Positions 9,548-18,003 of a DNA stretch of 64,000 bases are shown piece by piece. Each line of letters opens with the position of its first letter. The first letter of the stretch is position 1. The translations under genes were made by a program, and so were the position numbers. The notes under the pieces were generated by a model, which did not search any database, was not told where the DNA came from, and saw only the letters and a list, made by a program, of their open reading frames with translations. Source of the DNA: Candidatus Fimenecus excrementigallinarum (GTDB lineage: Bacteria > Bacillota > Clostridia > Oscillospirales > Acutalibacteraceae); the NCBI GenBank assembly GCA_018714805.1, contig DVMW01000036.1:50409-114408 (forward strand), read 5' to 3'.

Positions 9548-10852
9548 ATGTTTTTCCAAAAAGATGCGGAGACCATGCCGCGCGCGAAAATTCGCGAGCT
9601 GCAGCTCGAGCGGCTGCGCTACACGGTGCGGTACTGCTACGAACGTGTCCCGTTTTACAAACGGAAGCTGGACGCGGCGGGCGTGCGCCCCGACGACATT
9701 CGGAGCTTAGACGACCTTCGCCGCATCCCGCCGACGGTCAAAACGGATTTGCGCGACAACTACCCGTTCGGGCTGTTCGCCGTCCCCATGCAGCAGATTG
9801 TGCGCATCCATGCGTCCTCGGGCACGACGGGCAAGCCCACGGTCGTCGGCTATACGAAGCACGATTTGGAGATATGGTCCGACTGCATGGCGCGTCTGTG
9901 CGCCGCGGCCGGCGCGACGTCGGACGATATTGTGCAGATTTCGTTCGGCTACGGCATGTTCACCGGCGCTTTGGGGCTGCACTACGGGCTTGAAAAGTTG
10001 GGCTGCACCGTTGTCCCCAATTCGAGCGGCAACACCGAAAAAGCGCTGATGTTCATGCGCGACTTTAAGACCTCGGCGCTTGTGGCGACGCCCTCCTATG
10101 CGCTTTATATGGCGGAGACCGCCAAAAAGCTCGAATATCCGATGTCGGATTACCATCTGCGCCTCGGCCTGTTCGGCTCGGAGGGCTGTACGCCGGAAAT
10201 GCGCACGCAGATTGAGACCGCCTGGGGCCTCTTTGCGACCGACAATTACGGCATGAGCGAGCTGATGGGACCCGGCGTCTCGGGCGAATGCACCGAACGC
10301 GACGGTCTGCACATCAATGAGGACTACTTTTTGTGCGAGGTTGTCGACCCCGACACGCTCGAGCCCCTCGGCGAAGGGGAGACCGGCGAGCTGCTTGTCA
10401 CGACCCTGACGAAAGAGGGCATCCCGCTTCTGCGTTACCGCACGCGCGACATCACGCGGATTGTCTATGCGCCGTGCAAATGCGGCCGGACGCTTGCGCG
10501 GATGGATAAGATTAAGGGCAGAAGCGACGATATGCTGAAAATCCGCGGCGTCAACGTGTTCCCGTCGCAGATTGAGAGCGTGCTGGTCGGGATGCAGGGA
10601 GTCAGCCCCCATTACCAGCTGATTGTCCGGCGCGAGGGCTTTGCCGATACGCTGGAAATTCGCGTGGAGCTTGCGGACACGTCGCTTTTGGACAGCTACA
10701 GCCGCATTGAGGAGCTGCAAAACCGGATTTTACACAATATGCACACGGTGCTGGGCCTGCAGTGCAAGGTCAGCATTGTGGAGCCGAATACCATTGAACG
10801 GTTCGTCGGCAAGGCGAAGCGCGTCGTGGATTTGCGGAAGGAGAACGTATGA
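9548..10852 (+). CDS. paaK: Phenylacetate-CoA ligase family protein
   Basis: AMP-forming aryl-CoA ligase of the PaaK family: it activates phenylacetate, indoleacetate or related aryl acids to CoA thioesters using ATP. The 434-residue product shows the adenylate-binding SSGTTGKPT loop at about 90-98, YGMSE for the acceptor region and the C-terminal hinge motif KGRSDDMLKIRG. The start at 9548 is set by GAGGTG 9 bases upstream. Its stop overlaps the iorA start (ATGA). The pairing with IorAB is recurrent in anaerobes and suggests aryl-acid interconversion with amino acids; direction and substrate are inference. Confidence 0.92.
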   Translation: MFFQKDAETMPRAKIRELQLERLRYTVRYCYERVPFYKRKLDAAGVRPDDIRSLDDLRRIPPTVKTDLRDNYPFGLFAVPMQQIVRIHASSGTTGKPTVVGYTKHDLEIWSDCMARLCAAAGATSDDIVQISFGYGMFTGALGLHYGLEKLGCTVVPNSSGNTEKALMFMRDFKTSALVATPSYALYMAETAKKLEYPMSDYHLRLGLFGSEGCTPEMRTQIETAWGLFATDNYGMSELMGPGVSGECTERDGLHINEDYFLCEVVDPDTLEPLGEGETGELLVTTLTKEGIPLLRYRTRDITRIVYAPCKCGRTLARMDKIKGRSDDMLKIRGVNVFPSQIESVLVGMQGVSPHYQLIVRREGFADTLEIRVELADTSLLDSYSRIEELQNRILHNMHTVLGLQCKVSIVEPNTIERFVGKAKRVVDLRKENV

Positions 10853-12588
10853 GCAAACAACTGTTGATTGGCAACGAGGCCGTTGCCAGAGGGCTGTACG
10901 AGGCGGGGCTGCGTGTCGCTTCCAGCTATCCGGGCACGCCCAGTACGGAAATTACGGAGTGCATCGCAAAATATGACGACGTCTACAGCGAGTGGGCGCC
11001 CAATGAAAAGGTTGCGATGGAGGTTGCGGCGGGCGCGGCCATTGCCGGCGCGCGGTCGTTCTGCGGCATGAAGCACGTCGGACTCAACGTTGCGGCGGAC
11101 CCGCTGTTTACCGCATCCTATACCGGCATCAACGCCGGCATGGTGATTGCCGTGGCGGACGACCCCGGGATGCATTCGTCCCAAAACGAGCAGGATTCCC
11201 GCCACTATGCGAAGGCGTCGAAGCTCATGATGCTCGAGCCCTCCGATTCCGAGGAATGCCTGCAATTTGCCAAGCGCGCGCTGGCGCTTTCCGAGCAGTT
11301 CGACGCGCCCGTCATTTTGCGCCTGACTACGCGCGTTGCGCATTCGCGCAGCCTTGCCGAGGTCGGCGAGCGGGAAGAAATCGACCTGAAGCCGTACACA
11401 AAAGACCCGATGAAATATGTCATGATGCCCGGCATGGCCATCAAAAAGCACGTCGTCGTCGAGCAGCGTATCCTGGACCAGGTCGCGTGGGCAGAGACGA
11501 CCGACCTCAACCGCGAGGAGATGTACAACACCGATATCGGCGTTATCACCTCCGGCATTACGTATACATACGCTAAGGAAGCGCTCGGGGAAGGGGCCTC
11601 TTACCTGAAGCTCGGCTGCGTCTATCCGCTGCCGGTCGAGCGCATCCGCGCGTTTGCCGCCAAATGCAAAAAGGTCTATGTGCTCGAGGAGCTGGACCCG
11701 TTTTTGGAGGAGCATTGCCGGCAGAACGGCATTGCGGTCATCGGCAAAGAGGCGTTTACGCTGCAGGGCGAGTATTCCCAGAGCCTTATCAAAAAGGTCA
11801 TTTTAGGGCAGGAGGATGCAAGCGTTGCGACCGACCTCGAGATTCCCGCGCGCCCGCCGGTGCTTTGCGCGGGCTGCCCGCACCGCGGCCTTTTCTATGC
11901 GCTCAAAAAGCTGAACGTCTTTGTCAGCGGCGACATCGGCTGCTACACGCTCGGCGCGCTGGCGCCGCTCGCGATGATAGATACGTGCATCTGCATGGGC
12001 GCCTCCGTCTCGGCGCTGCACGGCCGCAACAAGGCGGACGAAGCGAATGCGAAAAAGTCCGTTGCGGTTATCGGCGATTCGACCTTCATGCACTCGGGCG
12101 TGACGGGACTTATCGACATCGCCTATAACCAGAGCAATTCCACGGTTATCATCCTCGACAACAGCATCACCGGCATGACCGGTCACCAGGATAACCCCAC
12201 GACCGGCAAGACCATCAAGGGCGACCCGACCACGGCGGTCAGCCTGGAGCTGCTTGCAAAGGCGGTCGGGATTGACCGCGTGCGCGTCGTCGACCCCTAC
12301 AATTTGGAGGAATGCGAGCGCGTTATCCGCGAGGAGGTCGAGGCGGACGAACCCTCGGTCGTCATTTCCCGCCGGCCCTGCGCGCTGCTTAAGTACGTCA
12401 AGCACAAGCCGCCCATGCACGTGGACGCGGACAAATGCGTCGGCTGCAAAATGTGCATGAAGATTGGCTGCCCCGCCATCAGCATGAAGGATAAGAAATC
12501 GGTCATCGACTTTACCCAGTGCGTCGGCTGCGCGGTGTGCAGCCAGCTGTGCAAATTCGGTGCCATAAAGGAGGGCGATGCGAAATGA
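10849..12588 (+). CDS. iorA: Indolepyruvate:ferredoxin oxidoreductase, alpha subunit
   Basis: Large subunit of the thiamine-diphosphate enzyme that converts aryl-2-oxoacids to aryl-acyl-CoA and CO2 with ferredoxin reduction, or runs in reverse. The 579-residue protein has an N-terminal pyrimidine-binding region, the TPP-binding domain (GDSTFMHSG and the following segment), and a C-terminal dicluster ferredoxin domain with CVGCKMC and CVGCAVCSQLC carrying two [4Fe-4S] clusters. It overlaps the ligase gene by 4 bases and iorB by 4 bases. The set ligase-alpha-beta-ACT is one operon. Confidence 0.96.
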   Translation: MSKQLLIGNEAVARGLYEAGLRVASSYPGTPSTEITECIAKYDDVYSEWAPNEKVAMEVAAGAAIAGARSFCGMKHVGLNVAADPLFTASYTGINAGMVIAVADDPGMHSSQNEQDSRHYAKASKLMMLEPSDSEECLQFAKRALALSEQFDAPVILRLTTRVAHSRSLAEVGEREEIDLKPYTKDPMKYVMMPGMAIKKHVVVEQRILDQVAWAETTDLNREEMYNTDIGVITSGITYTYAKEALGEGASYLKLGCVYPLPVERIRAFAAKCKKVYVLEELDPFLEEHCRQNGIAVIGKEAFTLQGEYSQSLIKKVILGQEDASVATDLEIPARPPVLCAGCPHRGLFYALKKLNVFVSGDIGCYTLGALAPLAMIDTCICMGASVSALHGRNKADEANAKKSVAVIGDSTFMHSGVTGLIDIAYNQSNSTVIILDNSITGMTGHQDNPTTGKTIKGDPTTAVSLELLAKAVGIDRVRVVDPYNLEECERVIREEVEADEPSVVISRRPCALLKYVKHKPPMHVDADKCVGCKMCMKIGCPAISMKDKKSVIDFTQCVGCAVCSQLCKFGAIKEGDAK

Positions 12589-13163
12589 GTACGAAAAGCA
12601 TTATGATTGTCGGCGTCGGCGGCCAGGGTACGCTGCTTGCCAGCCGTCTGCTCGGCGCGGCGCTGCTTTCCGCCGGATACGACGTCAAGGTTTCCGAGGT
12701 CCACGGCATGAGCCAGCGCGGCGGCTCGGTCGTCACCTACGTCAAATACGGCGACCGGGTGTATTCGCCCATCGTCCAGAAAGGGCAGGCGGACCTGATT
12801 CTCGCCTTTGAGCAGCTGGAGGCCGCACGGTGGCTGCCGTTCCTCAAGACGGACGGCACCATCATCGCCAACACGCAGAAAATGGACCCCATGCCCGTCG
12901 TGACCGGCGCCGCCGTGTATCCCGAGGGCGTTCTGGACGCGATTCGGTGCACCGGCGTCCAACTGCGCGCGGTCGACGCGCTGTCTCTGGCGGTCGAGGC
13001 GGGCTCCACCAAAGCGGTCAACGTCGTCCTGATTGGCGTCATGGCGGCGCACATGGACATCGACCGCGCCGTTTGGGAGCAGGCGATTCGCGATACCGTC
13101 CCGCAGAAATTTCTGGACATGAACCTGAAGGCGTTTGCGCTCGGTTACGAAAACGCCGGGTGA
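12585..13163 (+). CDS. iorB: Indolepyruvate:ferredoxin oxidoreductase, beta subunit
   Basis: Gamma-domain subunit of the IOR complex (pyruvate/ketoisovalerate oxidoreductase family), 192 residues. The N terminus has the GVGGQGTLLAS nucleotide-binding-like loop and the SEVHGMSQRGGSV motif of IorB proteins. The ATG at 12585 overlaps the iorA stop (ATGA), with GGAGGGCG upstream inside iorA. Works with IorA as a heteromer in the cytoplasm. Confidence 0.95.
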   Translation: MSTKSIMIVGVGGQGTLLASRLLGAALLSAGYDVKVSEVHGMSQRGGSVVTYVKYGDRVYSPIVQKGQADLILAFEQLEAARWLPFLKTDGTIIANTQKMDPMPVVTGAAVYPEGVLDAIRCTGVQLRAVDALSLAVEAGSTKAVNVVLIGVMAAHMDIDRAVWEQAIRDTVPQKFLDMNLKAFALGYENAG

Positions 13164-13197
13164 CAAACGGCTTTGCAAAGCAAAAGGAGGCGTTTGC

Positions 13198-13626
13198 ATG
13201 GCGATTCAACAGCTTTCTGTTTTTGTAGAGAATAAGCCCGGCCGGCTGGCGGAGATTACGGGCTGTCTTGCGAAATGCGGGGTGAGCATCCGTGCGTTCA
13301 CCATTGCGGATACGATTGATTTCGGGATTTTGCGTCTGATTGTGTCCGACACCCCGCGCGCCGCGCAGGCGCTTCGCGAGGCCGGCGTCGCCGCTTCGAT
13401 TACGGAGGTCCTCGGCGTCTCCATTCCCGACGTGCCCGGCGCGTTTGCCGAGGTTGTCAAAAAGCTTGCCGACGCGGGCGCAAACGTGGAATACGGCTAC
13501 GCCTTTTTAACGCCGGAGGCCGGGCACGCCTACGTGATTCTGCGCGTCAACGACATTCCCGCCGCGGCGCGGACGCTGCGCGCGCAAAACGTTACGCTGC
13601 TCGACGAAGCCGACATTCTGCGCTGA
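13198..13626 (+). CDS. Tandem ACT-domain protein
   Basis: A 142-residue protein made almost wholly of two ACT domains (about 4-67 and 72-140). The first begins SVFVENKPGRLAEI, a classic ACT start that binds amino-acid effectors; the second follows SIPDVPGAFAEV. No catalytic domain is attached. AAAGGAGG lies about 7 bases before the ATG. Its place at the end of the ligase-ior operon, as in many Clostridia and methanogens, suggests it senses an aromatic or other amino acid and modulates the enzymes. That role is inference. Confidence 0.9.
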   Translation: MAIQQLSVFVENKPGRLAEITGCLAKCGVSIRAFTIADTIDFGILRLIVSDTPRAAQALREAGVAASITEVLGVSIPDVPGAFAEVVKKLADAGANVEYGYAFLTPEAGHAYVILRVNDIPAAARTLRAQNVTLLDEADILR

Positions 13627-13699
13627 GCGCTGTGCGCCGCCGCAAAGGGCAGTTCGTGCTTGGCGGCGGCGGCTAAATCTTTTGGCAGGAGGTGCGGGT

Positions 13700-14725
13700 A
13701 TGCCCGGTATGCACGTGGGAATCGACTTCGGCTCGACTTCCACCATTATGTATGTCGACGGCAAGGGCATTGTGCTCGACGAGCCGACGATGATTGCCGT
13801 GGACACGGAAACGGGCGTACCCATTGCGATTGGCAACGCCGCGTACACCATCAACGGCCGCACGGACGAGCGCATAGACGTCATAAGCCCCGTTCAAAAC
13901 GGGATTATTTCCAACTACACAATGGCGCAGCACATCCTGCGCTATTATTTCCAGCGCCTTTGCGGCAACAGCATTTTAAAGCCGACCGTTATTTTGACGG
14001 TTCCGAGCGGCGCGACGAATCTGGAGCGCCGCACCTTTTTGGAGGTTGCCATGCGCGCGGGCGCGGGGCGCGTGTGCCTTGTGGAGGAAGCGCTCGCCTC
14101 CGCCATTGGCGTTGGCTTTGAAAGTCGGGCGCTGTCCGGCCGCTTCATTGTCAATATGGGCGGCGGGGCGGTGGATGTTTCCGTCGTCACCATGGGCAGC
14201 CTTGCCGTTGCCAAAACCATAAAGGGGGCCGGCAAGTCCATTGACGACGCCATTGCCCGTTACCTGCGCCGCGAGCGCGACATCCTCATCGGTCCGCAGA
14301 CCGCGGAGCACCTGAAAATTTGCCTGGGCAGCGCAATTCCGCGCCGCGAGGAGCTTGCGGTGATGGCGAACGGCAAAAGCGGGCTCGACCATATGCCCAT
14401 TACCTTTGAGGTGACGTCCTCGGAGCTGTTCGGCTGCATCCATGAGCGGCTGGACGCGATGGTGCGCGGCATCAAGTCCGTGCTGGAAATTACGCCGCCG
14501 GAGCTTGTCGGCGACATTTCCGAAAACGGCATCGTCCTAACGGGCGGCACGGCGCTTTTGTTCGGGATGAAGGCGTTTTTGGAAAGCGAGCTCGGCATCG
14601 AGGTCGTTTTGGCGGACGACCCCATTTACAGCTGTGTGTCCGGCGCGGCGGCGATTGTCCGCGATATGGACTTCCTGACGGAAAACGGCTATACGTTCCG
14701 CACCGTGCAGGAATTGAGCGCGTAG
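13700..14725 (+). CDS. mreB: MreB/Mbl family rod-shape protein
   Basis: Actin-like filament protein of the MreB/Mbl family, guiding peptidoglycan synthesis at the inner membrane. The 341-residue product has the phosphate-1 loop GIDFGSTSTIMYV, the VPSGATNLERR segment, phosphate-2 NMGGGAVDVSVV and the adenosine motif TGGTALLFGM. GCAGGAGGTG is 7 bases upstream of the ATG at 13700. There are no mreC or mreD genes beside it, so this is a solitary paralogue (Mbl- or MreBH-like), and which one cannot be told. Confidence 0.92.
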   Translation: MPGMHVGIDFGSTSTIMYVDGKGIVLDEPTMIAVDTETGVPIAIGNAAYTINGRTDERIDVISPVQNGIISNYTMAQHILRYYFQRLCGNSILKPTVILTVPSGATNLERRTFLEVAMRAGAGRVCLVEEALASAIGVGFESRALSGRFIVNMGGGAVDVSVVTMGSLAVAKTIKGAGKSIDDAIARYLRRERDILIGPQTAEHLKICLGSAIPRREELAVMANGKSGLDHMPITFEVTSSELFGCIHERLDAMVRGIKSVLEITPPELVGDISENGIVLTGGTALLFGMKAFLESELGIEVVLADDPIYSCVSGAAAIVRDMDFLTENGYTFRTVQELSA

Positions 14726-14773
14726 CCACAACGGTTATAGTACGGAAATTTTTCTGTTCGCGCGAAAAAAGGT

Positions 14774-14802
14774 TTGACAGTCCGCAGGAACTTTGCTACA
14801 AT
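14774..14802 (+). promoter_or_regulatory. Sigma-A promoter for tRNA-Gly
   Basis: TTGACA (14774-14779), 17-bp spacer, TACAAT (14797-14802). The tRNA 5' end is 12 bp downstream. Confidence 0.85.
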
Positions 14803-14813
14803 ACAGATGTTTT

Positions 14814-14888
14814 GCGGGTGTAGTTCAATGGCTAGAATCCCAGCCTTCCAAGCTGGTTGTGTGGGTTCGATTCCCATCACCCGCTCCA
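14814..14888 (+). tRNA. tRNA-Gly (anticodon TCC)
   Basis: Acceptor arms GCGGGTG and CACCCGC pair perfectly, CCA is encoded (14886-14888), the T arm is GGGTTCGATTCCC and the anticodon loop CTTCCAA sits on a CCAGC/GCTGG stem. The anticodon is therefore TCC. Confidence 0.97.
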
Positions 14889-14894
14889 GTCAAG

Positions 14895-14930
14895 AGCCCC
14901 GGCACGTGTCTTGCGTGCCGGGCTTTTCTT
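14895..14930 (+). terminator. Intrinsic terminator after tRNA-Gly
   Basis: AGCCCCGGCACG pairs with CGTGCCGGGCT (one bulge) and is followed by TTTTCTT. Confidence 0.9.
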
Positions 14931-14984
14931 ATTTCGCGCGTTGCGCTTGCGGCGGGCGTTTTGCGATTATTTTTGCTTCGCACC

Positions 14985-15013
14985 TTGCGCCGGGGGATGT
15001 TTTGTTGTAAAAT
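14985..15013 (+). promoter_or_regulatory. Candidate promoter for the lepB-rbgA-rnhB operon
   Basis: TTGCGC (14985-14990), 17-bp spacer, TAAAAT (15008-15013), 26 bp before the first start codon. Confidence 0.55.
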
Positions 15014-15038
15014 ACCGATAATAGGGTAGGTGTATGCA

Positions 15039-15626
15039 TTGAGAAAGACCGAACAGTTTCAGGTTTCCTATTCCGAGCTCGCCGCGCCGCGCGCGGTCCG
15101 GGGCTGGGGATTTCTATATGAATGGCTGGATTCGCTGGTGTATGCGTTTTTAACCATCCTTCTGGTGTTCACCTTCGCGTTCCGCGTGGTGGGCGTCAGC
15201 GGCGAGTCCATGGTGCCGACGCTGCAAAACGGCGACTGGCTTGCGGTGCGGGCGGTCAATATGACCGTCGAGCGCGGCGACATCGTCGTCATTACCCAGC
15301 CGAACGAGCTGCACGAGCCCATCATCAAGCGCGTGATTGCCTTAGGCGGCGACACCGTCGACATCGATTTCACAAGCGGCACGGTCACGGTAAACGGCGA
15401 GGTTCTTTCCGAGCCCTACATCGCCGAGCCGACCCACCGCCAGTTCGATTTGACCTTCCCGCTGACGGTGCCGCAAGGCTTCGTGTTCGCCATGGGCGAC
15501 AACCGCAACAACTCGCTCGACAGCCGTTCGAGCACGATTGGCTTTGTGGACGAACGCTATATACTGGGCGTGGCGGAATTCCGCCTGTTCCCGGTCGGGG
15601 AATGGGGGCTCGAACCGAATGCTTGA
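15039..15626 (+). CDS. lepB: Signal peptidase I (first copy)
   Basis: Membrane-anchored serine protease that removes signal peptides from secreted proteins. The 195-residue product has one N-terminal membrane segment (about 33-50), the catalytic serine S57 in SGESM, the general-base lysine K97 in IIKRV, and the C-terminal MGDNRNNSLDSR box. This is the Gram-positive Ser-Lys type. The TTG at 15039 is favoured because TAGGTG lies 6 bases upstream; a GTG at 15030 overlaps that site. Its last 8 bases overlap the second lepB gene, which implies coupled translation. Confidence 0.93.
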   Translation: MRKTEQFQVSYSELAAPRAVRGWGFLYEWLDSLVYAFLTILLVFTFAFRVVGVSGESMVPTLQNGDWLAVRAVNMTVERGDIVVITQPNELHEPIIKRVIALGGDTVDIDFTSGTVTVNGEVLSEPYIAEPTHRQFDLTFPLTVPQGFVFAMGDNRNNSLDSRSSTIGFVDERYILGVAEFRLFPVGEWGLEPNA

Positions 15627-16152
15627 CAACAAGGTGCTGCGCAACATCTATGATTTTGCCTCGGTCCTGGTTACGGCGGTGCTGGCCGTCGCCGTTATCT
15701 TTACCTTTGTTTTCAAAATTTCCGTTGTGGACGGCAGCTCCATGAACAATACGCTGTTCGACGGCGACAAGCTGATTCTGACCGCGCGCGACTGGAAGGT
15801 CGAAACCGGCGACATCGTTGTGATTTCCCAGCCGAACATTTACGAAAAGGTGCTGATTAAGCGCGTGATTGCAACGCAGGGGCAGACCATTACGGTCGAC
15901 GCCTCCAAAGGGCAGGTCATTGTGGACGGCGTCGTTCTCGACGAGCCCTACATTGCCGCGGTTACGCGGGTGCAGGGCAATATGACCTATCCCATCACCG
16001 TGCCGGAGGGCAAGGTGTTCGTCATGGGCGACAACCGCAACGCCTCCACGGACAGCCGCGATATTTTTGTCGGGCTTATCGATACGCGCTACATCGTCGG
16101 CGAGGCCGTTTACCGCGTCGGCGACACGCATTTGCTGCAAACGGCGGAGTAA
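15619..16152 (+). CDS. lepB: Signal peptidase I (second copy)
   Basis: Second signal peptidase I, 177 residues, with a membrane anchor at about 14-33, catalytic S41 in GSSM, K81 in LIKRV and the MGDNRNASTDSR box. It diverges clearly from the preceding copy despite the same layout, so the duplication is not recent. The ATG at 15619 lies inside the end of the first copy, with TGGGGGC as ribosome-binding site. Paralogous peptidases with different substrate preferences are common in Firmicutes; a specific preference here is unknown. Confidence 0.93.
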   Translation: MLDNKVLRNIYDFASVLVTAVLAVAVIFTFVFKISVVDGSSMNNTLFDGDKLILTARDWKVETGDIVVISQPNIYEKVLIKRVIATQGQTITVDASKGQVIVDGVVLDEPYIAAVTRVQGNMTYPITVPEGKVFVMGDNRNASTDSRDIFVGLIDTRYIVGEAVYRVGDTHLLQTAE

Positions 16153-16156
16153 CGGT

Positions 16157-17026
16157 ATGGCAGATTCCGTCAAGCAAACGGTACAATGGTTCCCGGGACA
16201 CATGGCAAAAACGCGGCGGCTTCTGCGCGAGTGTCTGCCGCAGGTCGACGCCGTCGTCGAGGTGCTCGACGCGCGCGTCCCCGAAAGCAGCCGCAACCCC
16301 GAGCTTTCCGAGCTGACGGCGGGCAAGCCGCGCATCGTGCTTTTGAACAAATGCGATTTGGCGGACGAAGCGGCGACCAAAGCGTGGCTCGCCGTTTTCC
16401 GTTCGCGCGGCTTTTCGGCGCTGGCGGTCGATTGCCGCAGCGGGAAGGGGCTCAAACAGTTCGTCCCGCTGCTCAAAGAGGTGCTCTCCGACCGCATTGC
16501 AAAGAATACGCAGCGCGGCATGGCGGGCAAGCCGCTGCGCTGCATGGTCGTGGGCATCCCCAACACGGGGAAATCCTCGTTTATCAACAAAATGGCCGGC
16601 CGCGCGCGCGCCGAGGTCGCCGACCGCGCCGGCGTCACGCGGCAGAACCGCTGGTTCGCCGTCGGCGGCGGGGTCGAGCTTTTGGACACGCCCGGCGTCC
16701 TGTGGCCGAAATTCGACGACCCGCGCGTGGGCGACAAGCTCGCGTTTATCGGCTCCGTCAAAGACACGGTCGTGGACACGCAAACGCTCGCGGTGCGCCT
16801 TTTGGAGGTTTTGCAGGCGTCGTACCCGGACCGTCTGCGCGACCGGTATAAGCTCGAGGACTTTGCGGAAGAGCCCGCTTATATGCTTTTGGAGAGGGTT
16901 GGGAAAAAGCGCGGGATGCTGCTGCGCGGCGGTGAGATTGACTGCGAGCGCGCGGCGGCGGTTCTGCTCGACGAATACCGCGCCGGCCTGCTCGGCCGGC
17001 TGACGCTCGACAAGGCGGGGGAATGA
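16157..17026 (+). CDS. rbgA: Ribosome biogenesis GTPase RbgA (YlqF)
   Basis: Circularly permuted GTPase needed for late 50S assembly. The 289-residue protein shows the permuted order: G4 (NKCDL) first, then G1 (GIPNTGKSS) and G3 (DTPG), with a C-terminal RNA-binding helical domain. The N-terminal QWFPGHMAK sequence is a family signature. The ATG is 4 bases after the preceding stop. In many Firmicutes ylqF lies beside rnhB, as here. Confidence 0.96.
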   Translation: MADSVKQTVQWFPGHMAKTRRLLRECLPQVDAVVEVLDARVPESSRNPELSELTAGKPRIVLLNKCDLADEAATKAWLAVFRSRGFSALAVDCRSGKGLKQFVPLLKEVLSDRIAKNTQRGMAGKPLRCMVVGIPNTGKSSFINKMAGRARAEVADRAGVTRQNRWFAVGGGVELLDTPGVLWPKFDDPRVGDKLAFIGSVKDTVVDTQTLAVRLLEVLQASYPDRLRDRYKLEDFAEEPAYMLLERVGKKRGMLLRGGEIDCERAAAVLLDEYRAGLLGRLTLDKAGE

Positions 17027-17027
17027 C

Positions 17028-17645
17028 ATGGTCGATTTTGCGTTGGAAGAACAGTATCGGCAAACGGGCGGCGGCGCCGTCTGCGGGGTGGATGAAGCGG
17101 GCCGCGGGCCGCTTGCCGGACCCGTGTGCGCCGCTGCCGTTCTTTTTTCGCCCGGGACGGAAATCCCGGGCTTAGACGATTCCAAAAAGCTGACGGAAAA
17201 AAAGCGGGAGGCGCTGTACCCGGTCATCCTGGAAAAAGCGCGCGCCTACGGTATCGGCTGGGCGAGCGAGCGGGAAATTGACGAGCTGAATATTTTGCAG
17301 GCAACCTTCCTTGCCATGCGCCGCGCGGCAGCGTCGCTTGCCGTCGCGCCGGACGTGCTGCTGGTCGACGGCAACCAAAAGCCGAATATCGGGATGTGCT
17401 TGGAGGTGCCCGTTGTGAAGGGCGACGCAAAAAGCGTGTCGATAGCGGCCGCGTCCGTGCTTGCCAAGGTCAGCCGGGACCGCAAAATGCTCGAGCTCGA
17501 CCGCCAGTACCCGCAGTATGCCTTTGCAAAGCACAAGGGCTACGGCACAAAGCTGCACTACGAACGCATTGCGCAGTACGGGATTTCGCCGGTGCACAGG
17601 CGCACGTTTTTAAAGAATCTGCATTTGGAGGCGCCGCATGAATAA
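17028..17645 (+). CDS. rnhB: Ribonuclease HII
   Basis: RNase HII cleaves the RNA strand of RNA-DNA hybrids and single ribonucleotides in DNA. The 205-residue protein has the DEAGRGPLAGPV motif with catalytic Asp-Glu (about D20, E21), the later LLVDGNQKP aspartate and KVSRDR. The C-terminal HKGYGTKLHYE and SPVHRRTF segments are typical. The ATG follows the rbgA stop by one base and its end overlaps yraN by 8 bases. Confidence 0.97.
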   Translation: MVDFALEEQYRQTGGGAVCGVDEAGRGPLAGPVCAAAVLFSPGTEIPGLDDSKKLTEKKREALYPVILEKARAYGIGWASEREIDELNILQATFLAMRRAAASLAVAPDVLLVDGNQKPNIGMCLEVPVVKGDAKSVSIAAASVLAKVSRDRKMLELDRQYPQYAFAKHKGYGTKLHYERIAQYGISPVHRRTFLKNLHLEAPHE

Positions 17646-18003
17646 AGCGCAGACCGGTATGCGCGGCGAGCTTGCGGCGGCGCGGTGGCTGCGCGAGCAC
17701 GGGTACGCGATTTTAGCCGCCAATTACCGCTGCCGTATGGGCGAGGTCGACATCATCGCCGCGGACCGTACATATATTTGCTTTGTCGAGGTCAAGACGC
17801 GCGCCCCGCAGTCGCTCGGTACGCCGTCGGACGCCGTGACGCCGGTCAAGCGGCAAAGAATCCTGGCCGCGGCGAAGCTGTACCTTTCGACGCACCGCGT
17901 GCAGCTCCAGCCGCGCTTTGACGTGATAGAGGTATTTGTAAACGGCGAGACGGTGCGAAAGGTGCGCCTAATCCCGAACGCCTTTGACGGGGAGGGCATA
18001 TGA
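17638..18003 (+). CDS. YraN/UPF0102 endonuclease-fold protein
   Basis: A 121-residue protein of the UPF0102 family, a restriction-endonuclease-like fold. The family signature is present: GMRGELAAARWLREHG near the start, GEVDIIA and FVEVKTR, which supply the putative catalytic Asp and Glu-X-Lys. Biological role in Firmicutes is not established; the constant linkage to rnhB suggests nucleic-acid processing. Its ATG overlaps the rnhB end (8 bases) and its stop overlaps the dipeptidase start (ATGA). Confidence 0.93.
   Translation: MNKAQTGMRGELAAARWLREHGYAILAANYRCRMGEVDIIAADRTYICFVEVKTRAPQSLGTPSDAVTPVKRQRILAAAKLYLSTHRVQLQPRFDVIEVFVNGETVRKVRLIPNAFDGEGI

Noticed and set aside
8408..9559. Minus-strand open frame of 383 codons over the symporter gene
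   Set aside because: Antisense shadow of a transporter with clear membrane-protein content; no domain or ribosome-binding site.
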